Below are positions 7,772 to 16,315 of a stretch of 64,000 bases of DNA, piece after piece. A model generated the notes under the pieces. The model saw only the letters and a list, made by a program, of their open reading frames with translations. It searched no databases and was not told the origin of the DNA. Source of the stretch: Flavobacterium succinicans LMG 10402 (GTDB lineage: Bacteria > Bacteroidota > Bacteroidia > Flavobacteriales > Flavobacteriaceae); the NCBI RefSeq assembly GCF_000611675.1, contig NZ_JATV01000006.1, positions 62,001-126,000 on the forward strand, written 5' to 3'. Both the position numbers and the translations under genes were made by a program. The stretch's first letter is position 1; the number at the start of each line of letters is the position of its first letter.

Positions 7772-8662
7772 ATGAATGAAACGCTTAAAAGATCCCTGTC
7801 TGGAGCAGTATATATTACTTTATTACTAGCATCCATCCTCTACTCTACTGAAAGTTTTTTTATACTATTTGGTATATTTCTTGTTATTGCAATTTATGAA
7901 TTCTGTGCTTTAGTACAACTTAATTCAATTTTTCCAATACTATTCGGTAGTACGCTTTACACAAGCATCACATTAATAAGTAATTATAACAAAGAAACTA
8001 CAGTATTTCTCAACAGAGTATTTCTCACTCAATGGGATTTATCTGTAAACATACAACAGTTAGATATTGTTTTATTAGCCATAACCCTAGTCGTATCCGT
8101 AAAATGTATTCTATTTTTATTTTACGATTCAGTACAAAAAATAAGCTTGTCGGGGAAATATCTTTATTTATTGGGCTATATTATATTGCCTTTTGTATTT
8201 ATTACAAAAATATCTTTCGGTGTCAATTCCTATAATCCAAAAATAATTATTGGCCTTTTTATATTGATTTGGACCAATGACACTTTCGCTTACATCGTAG
8301 GGAAATCAATGGGAAAACATAAGTTATTTGAAAAAATCTCACCTAAAAAAACAATAGAAGGTTTTCTAGGCGGTATAGCTTTTGCAGTTTTTGCTGGCTA
8401 CCTAATTTCAAAACTTTACATTGAACCCAAACCTGAGTTTAGTCAAAAATCAATTTTAATTTGGACCTCGATTGCAGTAATTGTAGGCGTATTAGGCACC
8501 ATTGGTGATTTAATAGAATCTAAATTTAAACGAATTGCTGAAGTAAAAGACAGCGGAAGCATCATGCCGGGACACGGAGGCATACTAGATCGACTAGATA
8601 GTGTTATATTTGTAGCGCCAATAATATTTTTATTTTACCAAATTTTAAATTATGTTTCATAA
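7772..8662 (+). CDS. cdsA: Phosphatidate cytidylyltransferase
   Basis: Makes CDP-diacylglycerol from phosphatidate and CTP in the inner membrane, the branch point of phospholipid synthesis. The 296 residues are strongly hydrophobic with about eight membrane segments. The family signature lies at about 250-276: SKFKR, then KDSGS, then PGHGGILDRLD, with the conserved K-D and D-R-x-D residues that bind metal. It overlaps psd by 11 bases, so the two are translationally coupled. Together they form the phosphatidylethanolamine branch except for PssA. Confidence 0.94.
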   Translation: MNETLKRSLSGAVYITLLLASILYSTESFFILFGIFLVIAIYEFCALVQLNSIFPILFGSTLYTSITLISNYNKETTVFLNRVFLTQWDLSVNIQQLDIVLLAITLVVSVKCILFLFYDSVQKISLSGKYLYLLGYIILPFVFITKISFGVNSYNPKIIIGLFILIWTNDTFAYIVGKSMGKHKLFEKISPKKTIEGFLGGIAFAVFAGYLISKLYIEPKPEFSQKSILIWTSIAVIVGVLGTIGDLIESKFKRIAEVKDSGSIMPGHGGILDRLDSVIFVAPIIFLFYQILNYVS

Positions 8663-9305
8663 AGAAGGAACCCCGAGCATTTTATTAGGAACAACTTTTA
8701 CTGCGATTGTTTTGCTACTCACTGACTATCTAATTGAAACCAATTGGATAAAAATGACTATACAATTAGCTACATTAGCATTTTTGATCATTATTCTACA
8801 GTTTTTCAGAAACCCGAAACGAACCGTAATTCTTAATGAAAAACATATATTATCACCTGTTGATGGAAAAGTAGTAGTTATTGAAGAAGTGTTTGAAAAA
8901 GAATACTTTAAAGACAAACGTATTCAAGTGTCTATTTTCATGTCTCCAATAAACGTACACGTGACTCGTTACGGACTGAGCGGTCTAGTAAAATTTAGCA
9001 AATACCATCCTGGGAAATTCTTAGTAGCTTGGCATCCTAAAGCAAGTGAAGAAAACGAAAGAACTACAATTGTTGTAGAGAACGATACTTTTGGTGCTGT
9101 TTTGTACCGTCAAATAGCAGGTGCTTTAGCCAAAAGAATTGTTAATTATGCCGAAGAAGGTATGCAAGTCATTCAAGGAACCGATGCTGGATTTATAAAA
9201 TTTGGTTCTAGAGTAGATTTATTTTTACCTTTAGGCACTCCAATTAATGTAGTATTGAATCAAAAAGCCATTGGAGGAAAAACTATTATTGCAAGTAAAG
9301 CATAA
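8652..9305 (+). CDS. psd: Phosphatidylserine decarboxylase
   Basis: Decarboxylates phosphatidylserine to phosphatidylethanolamine. The 217-residue length fits the short archaeal/Bacteroidota-type enzyme. Two N-terminal membrane helices (about 10-25 and 35-50) precede the catalytic domain, which has PVDGKVV, FMSPINVHVTR and the carboxy-proximal FGSR. Self-cleavage between G185 and S186 would create the pyruvoyl prosthetic group and a short alpha chain. It overlaps cdsA by 11 bases and the ACBP gene by one base. Confidence 0.93.
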   Translation: MFHKEGTPSILLGTTFTAIVLLLTDYLIETNWIKMTIQLATLAFLIIILQFFRNPKRTVILNEKHILSPVDGKVVVIEEVFEKEYFKDKRIQVSIFMSPINVHVTRYGLSGLVKFSKYHPGKFLVAWHPKASEENERTTIVVENDTFGAVLYRQIAGALAKRIVNYAEEGMQVIQGTDAGFIKFGSRVDLFLPLGTPINVVLNQKAIGGKTIIASKA

Positions 9306-9580
9306 TGACCAACGACACATTGGAATTAGAATTCAAAGAAGCTTTTGAAAAGGCTTCAAACATGACACAGCCTTTACCGCCAGACGTGATGTTGCGACTG
9401 TATGCCTATTTCAAACAAGCTACCTTTGGTACGTCGAATTATAATAGAAATGACAATTTTGATTTACGAAATGCGTTTAAAACAAATGCTTGGATACAAA
9501 TTAGTCATTTAACCCAAGAGCAAGCCAAAAAAAAATATATTGAGACAGTAAACGACATATTAAAAAACAATCCGTCATGA
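9305..9580 (+). CDS. Acyl-CoA-binding protein (ACBP)
   Basis: A 91-residue protein with the four-helix ACBP pattern: FKEAFEKAS, then LPPDVMLRLYAYFKQAT with the conserved YxxxKQAT ligand-binding stretch, then KTNAWIQ and QEQAKKKYIETVNDIL. Family members bind long-chain acyl-CoA in the cytosol. ACBP is mostly eukaryotic but is known in some bacteria, including Bacteroidota. The start shares one base with the psd stop, and the end overlaps the SOD start by four bases. That coupling, in an operon with cdsA and psd, suggests a role in supplying or buffering acyl-CoA for membrane lipids; this is inference. Confidence 0.9.
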   Translation: MTNDTLELEFKEAFEKASNMTQPLPPDVMLRLYAYFKQATFGTSNYNRNDNFDLRNAFKTNAWIQISHLTQEQAKKKYIETVNDILKNNPS

Positions 9581-10356
9581 AAAAATATTTTTTTATAACA
9601 CCTTTATTATCCGTTTTATTTCTTATCAGTTGTCAAAAAAAAGAATTAGTTGAAGTTGTCGAAGTTCCGCTACCAAGTGCCGAAGAAAAAATAACGATAG
9701 GAAATCCAGAAGATGTAAAAGCTGACGATGGTTCTTTCCAAATTGAACCTTTGCCTTATAAATACGATGCTTTATCACCTTCTATTTCTGCTTTAGCCTT
9801 AGAACTTCATTTTTCTAAACACTACTTAACGTATACCAATAATTTAAACAAAGCCATTAAAGGAACTCCTCTAGAAAATCTAACGATTGAAGAAGTCCTA
9901 ACCAAATTAGATATCAATAATGCCGATTTGAGAAATAACGCCGGAGGGTATTACAACCACTCTCTTTTATGGAAAATAATGGATCCAAAATCCGAGGGCG
10001 CTCCTAAAGATACCCTAGCAGGCGCCATCACTAAAAACTTTGGTTCCTTTGAAAATTTCACCACGCAATTCAAAAACACCGCTTCAAAGCATTTTGGTTC
10101 TGGTTGGGTTTGGCTAGTGGTAGATCGTGAAGGGAAATTACAAATTACAAGCACTCAAAATCAAGACAATCCATTAATGCCTAATGCGCCAGTGATTGGA
10201 TACCACGGAAAACCAATATTAGGTATAGATCTTTGGGAACACGCTTATTATATGGACTACCAATACAAAAGAAAAAAATACATTGACGCCTTTTTTGAAA
10301 CGATAAATTGGCAAAAAGTAAATGAAAATTATCAAGCTACTTTCAAGAAAAAATAA
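9577..10356 (+). CDS. Superoxide dismutase (Mn/Fe type), lipoprotein
   Basis: A 259-residue protein. A lipoprotein signal peptide ends in LISC (C19), followed by about 35 linker residues and a full Mn/Fe superoxide dismutase domain. Metal ligands: H78 (ELHFSKHY), H128 (YYNHSLLW), D218 and H222 (DLWEHAYY). GGYYNH together with NQDNPL (Q196) resembles the Mn-type or cambialistic form. The lipid anchor places it outside the cytoplasm, unlike typical SodA/SodB. It overlaps the ACBP stop by four bases (ATGA) and is the last gene of the LUD-cdsA-psd-ACBP operon, before a strong terminator. Confidence 0.92.
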   Translation: MKKYFFITPLLSVLFLISCQKKELVEVVEVPLPSAEEKITIGNPEDVKADDGSFQIEPLPYKYDALSPSISALALELHFSKHYLTYTNNLNKAIKGTPLENLTIEEVLTKLDINNADLRNNAGGYYNHSLLWKIMDPKSEGAPKDTLAGAITKNFGSFENFTTQFKNTASKHFGSGWVWLVVDREGKLQITSTQNQDNPLMPNAPVIGYHGKPILGIDLWEHAYYMDYQYKRKKYIDAFFETINWQKVNENYQATFKKK

Positions 10357-10361
10357 GCCAG

Positions 10362-10399
10362 AAGGCATGAATCATCACAACAGATTCATGCCTTTTTTT
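10362..10399 (+). terminator. Terminator after the SOD operon
   Basis: AAGGCATGAATC pairs with GATTCATGCCTT around a 9-base loop and is followed by a T tract. Confidence 0.9.
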
Positions 10400-10506
10400 A
10401 TAAGGTATTCATCCCAAATTACGCATTAGAAACCTGCTACAACCAACCGCAATCCCAATGTCATTAAGTTAAGGAATAATCAATAATTTGATTACTGATT
10501 TTTGAA

Positions 10507-10594
10507 TAACGATTCTTGATTGCTGATGTATAAACCATTGAAAAAACTAGTTTTTCTTATTTATTAGCACAAAATTTAAAATCAAGAATCGTTA
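10507..10594. repeat. 15-bp perfect inverted repeat with a 58-base loop
   Basis: TAACGATTCTTGATT (10507-10521) is the exact reverse complement of AATCAAGAATCGTTA (10580-10594). It could be a remnant of a small mobile element or a large hairpin. Nothing between the arms is recognisable. Confidence 0.6.
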
Positions 10595-10641
10595 CTTTTC
10601 AATCAAAAACATCTTAAATTATTGACCATTGAACGCAATAC

Positions 10642-10776
10642 TTATTTCCATTGTTGCACTGATACACTACAGTCTTCGATGTCACCTTCAAAACAAAGAA
10701 CTTCTACTAATTTTTCTATTGAGTTAGTTCCCAGACAACATCCTGATTTAAAAGACCGAAACCACTGAATACCATA
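10642..10776 (-). pseudogene. Possible remnant of a protein-coding gene, C-terminal end only
   Basis: Forty-four open codons followed by TAA, with no plausible start. The translation has protein-like composition (begins YGIQWFRSF, contains GTNSIEKLVEVL, ends SVSVQQWK). Upstream it meets a stop codon and the edge of the dispersed repeat at 10795. I do not recognise the family. In such AT-rich DNA a chance open stretch of this length is possible. Confidence 0.25.
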
Positions 10777-10794
10777 ACAAAAAAAATTTCAAAA

Positions 10795-10885
10795 CTCAAT
10801 ATTTGGGCGTTACCACAAGGGTTGGGCTTTTACGCTACAATCTTTTTGAGGCAGAAAAAGCCTTAAAAGGATTTTCACTGCAAAC
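10795..10885. repeat. Dispersed repeat, copy 1
   Basis: About 91 bases sharing roughly nine of ten positions with 24125-24214. Landmarks: TTTGGGCGTTACCACAAGGG at the left and GGATTTTCACTGCAAAC at the right. An internal stem is formed by AATCTTTTTGAGGC and GCCTTAAAAGGATT. Like copy 2, it sits between two convergent genes. It lacks the CCCTAACGC end found in copy 2. It may be a REP-like or MITE-like element; no transposase is nearby. Confidence 0.8.
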
Positions 10886-11042
10886 GAAGTTCACTGAACT
10901 CCAATGAAAATAGTATAAGTGAAGTAATCCCTAACACAAAATACAGCACTAAAAAGAAGTAAGTCTCTGAAACAAACCAGCAAAACCCAATTAAGGAAAC
11001 TCGAGTAATCATAAACAAGAAAACATCAATGGAGTACAAAAA

Positions 11043-11068
11043 AAAATGCTCCTTAGTTGGAGCATTTT
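11043..11068 (-). terminator. Terminator of the GH13 gene
   Basis: AAAATGCTCC and GGAGCATTTT pair around TTAGTT. On the minus strand this follows the GH13 stop codon at 11090 and ends in a T tract. Confidence 0.8.
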
Positions 11069-11089
11069 CAAACCTATTACTAGTGAGAT

Positions 11090-12958
11090 TTATTGCAGTT
11101 TCAAAACAAAAGATTCAGAAGGAGCAATCGTGATAGCAGCTGTACCCACTCCATTACTTACTTTTAATTCAGTTTTAAACTTCCCGTACAATTGATCTAC
11201 TAAAGTGTAACTTCCGTCTTTTACATTCCACTTTTGAAGTAAATCCGCTGGCACTTTCATTTCATACGTACTACTAACCTCAGAAGAGAAATTAGCAATG
11301 ATAATTAATTTTTCTGTATCAGACCAACGAGTAAAAGTATACAAATCTTTATCATATCCTTGAACAATATTTCGATTAGCTCCTTGAATTTCTTGGAAAC
11401 TTCCCATTAAAGCACTGCTCTTTAATGAAAAATTCAAAAGACGTTTATAAAAATCACGCAAATCTTTTTCACTTGAAGATAATTGACCTCCATCGAATTT
11501 GCCATTGTTAATCCAACGTTGATGGTGTGGCACTCCAATATAATCAAAAATTGACGTTCTAGAATGCGTTCCAAAACCAGCATCTTCTTTTCCTGGTTCA
11601 CCAACTTCTTGCCCAAAATAAATCATAGTTGGCGCAGAACTCAAAGTAGTAGATACCACCATTAATGGCTTACCGCGCTCTGCCGTTCTAGCAAATTCTG
11701 GACTAGACAAACGTTGTTCATCGTGATTGTCTAAGAATTTCAACATGTGATGTTCGATATCAACCATATTGTATTGAATCGAAGAAAGTTCATCAGGCCA
11801 TGATCTTCCTTGAATGATATCCTTCAATTTATCGTATGTTTCTACTTTATCATATAAGTAGTCCATTTTACCCAAATGAAGATAGTTTCGATATTCTTTA
11901 GGGTTGTACACCTCGGCCATTAAAAAAGAAGTAGGCTTGGCCATTTTTATCGCTGAATTCATGTAACTCCAAAACTCATATGGCACCATCTCGGCCATAT
12001 CATAACGAAAACCATCAACACCTTTTGCAATCCAATACAACGCAATATCTTTGAATTTCACCCATGAGCTTGGAACATTCTTATCTGCCCAAAAGGCAAA
12101 ATGCTCTTTGTAATCCTTCTTATCAAAACCTTCGGGAAGCGTTGGGAAATCTTTACTTCCATCAGGACGAATACCGTAATTTACTTTGATCGTTTCATAC
12201 CAATCATTCTTATCTGGCTTAGCCAATCTAGAGCCATTTCCGGTCCATTTCGCAGGAAACTCTTCAAATTTACCATCTGCCAAAGGATGATTTTCTCCAT
12301 TGAGTGGTTTCGGAGCATCTGGAACTTCAAAACGAGTATTAGGAATGTAATAAAAATTATTATCTCTTTTGTATTCAACACTAACATCGTCATCGGCACC
12401 AAAATCTCTAACTCCTTTTGGATTACTCTTACCTTTGTACTTACGGGCAATGTGATTAGGTACAATATCAATAATTACTTGCATACCCGCTTTGTGCGTT
12501 CGTGCAATCAGTGCTTCAAATTCTGCCAAACGATTTGCTGGATTAACGGCTAAATCAGGATTAACATTGTAATAATCTTTAACCGCATAAGGTGATCCGG
12601 CTCTCCCTTTTACCACATCTGGATCATCATTCGAAATGCCAAAAGCGGTATAATCTTTAATTACAGCATGGTGAGGTACACCTGTATACCAAATATGTGT
12701 TACTCCTAAATCTTTAATTTCATGCAATGCTTTATCAGTAAAGTCATTGAATTTACCTACTCCATTTTCTTCTATGGTTCCCCAAGGTTTGTTGGTTGTA
12801 TTAGTATTCCCAAACAATCTTGTAAAGACCTGATACACCACTTTTTTATGTTGGTGTTCTGTTGGTTTGTTTTCAGCATTCATTTTCAAATCTTTTGATT
12901 TACATCCTACCACAAGCAAAGCACTTGCAACTAAAAATAAGGTAATTTTTTTAAACAT
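11090..12958 (-). CDS. Alpha-amylase family protein (GH13), lipoprotein
   Basis: A 622-residue glycoside hydrolase family 13 enzyme acting on alpha-glucans. The signal peptide ends in LVVGC (C19), a lipoprotein site. GH13 motifs are intact: region I DIVPNH (164-169), region II GFRYDMAE with nucleophile D320, region III LMAEVYNP with acid/base E349, and region IV FLDNHD with D410. A C-terminal beta domain follows. Three ATG codons occur in the first seven codons; I chose 12958 (MFKKITLF) because it gives a normal lipoprotein signal, but 12976 is possible. No susC/susD genes lie next to it, so it is not in a classical polysaccharide utilization locus here. Confidence 0.9.
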   Translation of the reverse strand: MFKKITLFLVASALLVVGCKSKDLKMNAENKPTEHQHKKVVYQVFTRLFGNTNTTNKPWGTIEENGVGKFNDFTDKALHEIKDLGVTHIWYTGVPHHAVIKDYTAFGISNDDPDVVKGRAGSPYAVKDYYNVNPDLAVNPANRLAEFEALIARTHKAGMQVIIDIVPNHIARKYKGKSNPKGVRDFGADDDVSVEYKRDNNFYYIPNTRFEVPDAPKPLNGENHPLADGKFEEFPAKWTGNGSRLAKPDKNDWYETIKVNYGIRPDGSKDFPTLPEGFDKKDYKEHFAFWADKNVPSSWVKFKDIALYWIAKGVDGFRYDMAEMVPYEFWSYMNSAIKMAKPTSFLMAEVYNPKEYRNYLHLGKMDYLYDKVETYDKLKDIIQGRSWPDELSSIQYNMVDIEHHMLKFLDNHDEQRLSSPEFARTAERGKPLMVVSTTLSSAPTMIYFGQEVGEPGKEDAGFGTHSRTSIFDYIGVPHHQRWINNGKFDGGQLSSSEKDLRDFYKRLLNFSLKSSALMGSFQEIQGANRNIVQGYDKDLYTFTRWSDTEKLIIIANFSSEVSSTYEMKVPADLLQKWNVKDGSYTLVDQLYGKFKTELKVSNGVGTAAITIAPSESFVLKLQ

Positions 12959-13218
12959 AATGATGATTTTATGCATTTCTGTCTTTTTTATTAATAATGA
13001 AGAAATAACTATTCCATTTTATAAATTTACAAAAAATAGCCCCAAATAATATCTTTTTAACAACTATGCAACAGTTAACCGCACAAAACAATAGCAACTA
13101 CAACGTGAGAGTTAAAAAAATTGTTAGTAATTTATAGCCTACCCTAGCCTACTATTTTAACACTAACTTTAACAATTACAATTAAAATATATTAAAGCTA
13201 TACTAATTAGGATTTTCA

Positions 13219-13226
13219 TAAATTTG
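13219..13226 (+). promoter_or_regulatory. -7 element of the OstA-like gene
   Basis: TAAATTTG matches TAnnTTTG. The predicted start of transcription is near 13231, about 12 bases before the TTG start codon. Confidence 0.5.
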
Positions 13227-13242
13227 ACAAAAATTTTAACCC

Positions 13243-14886
13243 TTGAAAAAACTAGTAGATAGTATCCGTTTTTGTTTGATAATAAGCATTACTTCTCAAT
13301 TATTGGCTCAAGCTCCTAAAAAAATAATAATTGAACATTCTGATTTTTTTACCGTAAATCAAGTCGAAGCGCCTGATGCTGCGTTACTAACTGGAAACGT
13401 AAGAATGACTCACGATGGCGTAATCATGACCTGTAATAAAGCCTATTATTTTCAAAAGGAAAATTACATCAAAGCCTTTGGAAATGTACAATTAGTGCAA
13501 GGAGACACTTTGTATCTAAATAGCAAATACGCTGAATATAGTGGGAATGTAAAAAAAGCGTTCGCCACAGGAAATGCCGTTATGAGCTCACCTGATGCTA
13601 CTTTGGCCACGGACACTATTAATTTTGATCGCAACGTACAAGAAGTTTTTTACAACACCAACGGAACAATTATAAACAAAGAAAACACCCTAAAAAGCAA
13701 ATCGGGACGCTATTATGTATCGGAAAAGAAGTTTCGCTTTTTAACAGCCGTGACTTTAACCAATCCGACTTATACCATAAAATCTAATCATCTCGATTAT
13801 TACAGTAATTCGGGACACTCGTACTTATTAGGCCCTTCGACCATAACCAGTAAGGCTAATTATATTTATACCGAAAAAGGATTTTATGACACTAAGAAAA
13901 ATTTAGCGCATTTTTTGAATAAATCCTATATCAAATACGACGACAGACTCATCAGAGGCGACAGTTTATATTATGATAGAAACCGCGAATTTGCTTCGGC
14001 AACACGGAACGTAAAAATTACAGATTCAATTAACAGAGGTATTGTAAAAGGACATTATGCCGAGATTTTCAAAAAAAAGGATTCGATGTATGTGACCAAA
14101 AGAGCACTTGCTGTGAACTTTGTCGAAAACGATTCGGTTTATATTCATGGCAAAAAGTTGATGGTGACCGGAAAAGAAGGCAATCGTATCATTCGAGCCT
14201 TTAACAATGTTCGCTTTTACAAAACAGACATGAGTGGCAAATGTGATTCAATTCATTCCAGCACCAAAGAAGCACTGACCAAACTCATTGGAAATCCGAT
14301 TTTATGGAATGCTGAAAATCAAATCACAGGCGATTTGATGCATCTCATAGGCAATTCAAAAACTGAAAAACTAGATTCTCTAAAAGTAATAAACAATACG
14401 TTCATCGTCTCCAAGGATACTTTAGGCACAGGTTTTAACCAAGTCAAAGGACAAAATTTATTTGGGAAGTTCAAAGATGGAAAGCTGCATGATGTTGATA
14501 TTGTTAAAAATACCGAAGTCATTTATTATATGCGAAACGATCAACAAGAACTGATTGGAATCAATAAAAACAAGAGCAGTAAAATCAATATTATTTTCGA
14601 AAATAATGACGTGGAAACCCTAACCTTTTTTCAAGATGTAGATGGGGATTTGTTTCCCGAAAAAGATCTTCCAGAAAACGCTCGGAAATTTAGGGGATTA
14701 GTGTGGCGAGGCGACGAAAGAATTAAATCAAAAGATGATATTTTTCCACCTGAAGAAAATATGGACAATGAAAAAATTGCCAAACAAACCAAAGCTGCTG
14801 CCGACAAAGCAAAAACACCTTTGAAGCCCAGAAAAGAAACCGTAAACTACGACAAGAAAAAAGGGACGAACAAGAATAAAAAATAG
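13243..14886 (+). CDS. OstA-like protein (LPS-transport OstA/LptA domain), TTG start
   Basis: A 547-residue exported protein with several OstA-type beta-jellyroll segments: the stretch after residue 28 (EHSDFFTVNQ) is followed by repeated pairs such as LLTGNVRMTHDG, YYFQKENYIKAFGNV and AEYSGNVKKAFATGNAVM. Related domains in LptA and LptD carry lipopolysaccharide across the periplasm. The signal peptide (about 1-22, ending LLAQA) begins at a TTG codon. A stop codon lies six bases upstream in frame, and the next ATG (in NVRMTHD) would remove the signal, so TTG is the only sensible start. The C-terminal 60 residues are lysine-rich and probably disordered. Confidence 0.85.
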   Translation: MKKLVDSIRFCLIISITSQLLAQAPKKIIIEHSDFFTVNQVEAPDAALLTGNVRMTHDGVIMTCNKAYYFQKENYIKAFGNVQLVQGDTLYLNSKYAEYSGNVKKAFATGNAVMSSPDATLATDTINFDRNVQEVFYNTNGTIINKENTLKSKSGRYYVSEKKFRFLTAVTLTNPTYTIKSNHLDYYSNSGHSYLLGPSTITSKANYIYTEKGFYDTKKNLAHFLNKSYIKYDDRLIRGDSLYYDRNREFASATRNVKITDSINRGIVKGHYAEIFKKKDSMYVTKRALAVNFVENDSVYIHGKKLMVTGKEGNRIIRAFNNVRFYKTDMSGKCDSIHSSTKEALTKLIGNPILWNAENQITGDLMHLIGNSKTEKLDSLKVINNTFIVSKDTLGTGFNQVKGQNLFGKFKDGKLHDVDIVKNTEVIYYMRNDQQELIGINKNKSSKINIIFENNDVETLTFFQDVDGDLFPEKDLPENARKFRGLVWRGDERIKSKDDIFPPEENMDNEKIAKQTKAAADKAKTPLKPRKETVNYDKKKGTNKNKK

Positions 14887-14971
14887 CATTTGAGAAGTGT
14901 ATTGCTACTATTTAAAAAAACTAAAAGGAGAACCAGTGCCATACATTCATCATTAATTTAGAGCAAATAAA

Positions 14972-16156
14972 ATGAATCCAGATTTTATAAAATACCAAGC
15001 ACAAACGTCACCTTATCCTTTAGGAATGGAAGTTTCGCATGCTATTGGTTCCTATATATATGATACCAACAATAAGAAATATTTAGATTTTGTAGCCGGT
15101 GTATCAGCCTGTACTCTAGGGCATCAAAATAAACGTGTGAATGATGCGATCAAAAATCAGTTAGACAAATACTCACACGTGATGGTTTACGGCGAATATT
15201 CACAAAGCCCTGCCGTGGAATTTTGTAAACTACTAGCCGAGCACATGCCTGAACCACTAAAAAAAACCTATTTAGTCAATTCAGGAACCGAAGCCATCGA
15301 AGGTGCCTTAAAATTAGCCCGAAGAACCACAGGCAGAAGTCAGCTTATTTCATGCCACAATGCCTATCATGGTAACACGATGGGGTCCATGAGCGTAATG
15401 GGTTTTGAAGAACGAAAACAAATCTTTCGTCCTTTGATTCCAGATGTGGATTTTATCACCTTCAACAACGAAGCCGATTTAGAAAAAATAACCACCAAAA
15501 CCGCGGGAATCATTCTAGAAACCATTCAAGGTGGCGCAGGTTTTATTCAACCAGAAAATAATTTTCTACAAAAAGTAAGACAACGCTGTACCGAGGTGGG
15601 TGCCATGATGATTGTTGATGAAATACAACCCGGATTTGGTAGAACGGGAAAATTATTTGGTTTTCAAAACTATGATGTAGTTCCTGACATTGTTGTGATG
15701 GGAAAAGGAATGGGAGGCGGCATGCCAGTAGGTGCTTTTACCGCAGCACCAGAGAGGATGGATTTATTAAGTCATGATCCAAAACTGGGACACATTACCA
15801 CTTTTGGTGGACATCCTGTCATTGCGGCAGCGAGTTTGGCTACCTTGCAAGAAATTACCGAAACTAATCTAATGCCAGAAGCTTTAGAGAAAGAAAAGCT
15901 GTTTCGTAGTCTTTTGGTACATCCTTTGATAAAAGATATTAGAGGCAAAGGATTGATGCTGGCAGCCATGACTGAAAGCGCAGAAATTACCAATAAAGTT
16001 ATTTTTAAATGCCAAGATAAAGGACTGATACTGTTTTGGTTGCTTTTTGAAGCGTGTGCCATACGTATAACACCACCTTTGAACATCTCTGAAAGCGAAA
16101 TACGTGAAGGCTGTGCTATTATATTAGAAGCAATGGATGAAGTCCTTTCAGAATAA
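14972..16156 (+). CDS. Class III PLP-dependent aminotransferase
   Basis: A 394-residue aminotransferase of the acetylornithine/ornithine/GABA class (fold type I). Seen: SGTEA (104-108) for phosphate binding, D216 in VDEIQPGFGRTG that binds the pyridine nitrogen, and K245 in VMGKGMGGG that holds PLP. Length is normal. The genes next to it are not an arginine or lysine pathway, so the substrate is uncertain; acetylornithine-type activity is only one option. A -7-like TAATTTAG (14954-14961) lies close before the ATG. Confidence 0.88.
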   Translation: MNPDFIKYQAQTSPYPLGMEVSHAIGSYIYDTNNKKYLDFVAGVSACTLGHQNKRVNDAIKNQLDKYSHVMVYGEYSQSPAVEFCKLLAEHMPEPLKKTYLVNSGTEAIEGALKLARRTTGRSQLISCHNAYHGNTMGSMSVMGFEERKQIFRPLIPDVDFITFNNEADLEKITTKTAGIILETIQGGAGFIQPENNFLQKVRQRCTEVGAMMIVDEIQPGFGRTGKLFGFQNYDVVPDIVVMGKGMGGGMPVGAFTAAPERMDLLSHDPKLGHITTFGGHPVIAAASLATLQEITETNLMPEALEKEKLFRSLLVHPLIKDIRGKGLMLAAMTESAEITNKVIFKCQDKGLILFWLLFEACAIRITPPLNISESEIREGCAIILEAMDEVLSE

Positions 16157-16315
16157 AAATTATTTTGTTTGTAGCCCATTCACAAATTAGCACAAACAAG
16201 CCAAGTATAAAATGAGAGTTTGTTAATTAAATTGTTCACAACAATTCTAAAAAAACCTCACAATAACAGTAAGGATGCCTACTTTTAAAATAGGCAAACT
16301 CAAAAAAAAACAAGT

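Larger units (their letters stand above)
10400..11042. other. Intergenic region of about 640 bp without an intact gene
   Basis: Lies between two convergent genes. It holds a 15-bp inverted repeat (10507-10594), an open stretch on the minus strand that looks like the tail of a lost gene (10642-10776), and copy 1 of a dispersed repeat (10795-10885). From 10886 to 11042 I see nothing definite. Confidence 0.6.

Noticed and set aside
12101-12553. Open frame on the plus strand inside the GH13 gene
   Set aside because: It is a shadow of a gene with intact GH13 motifs, and its translation has no family features.
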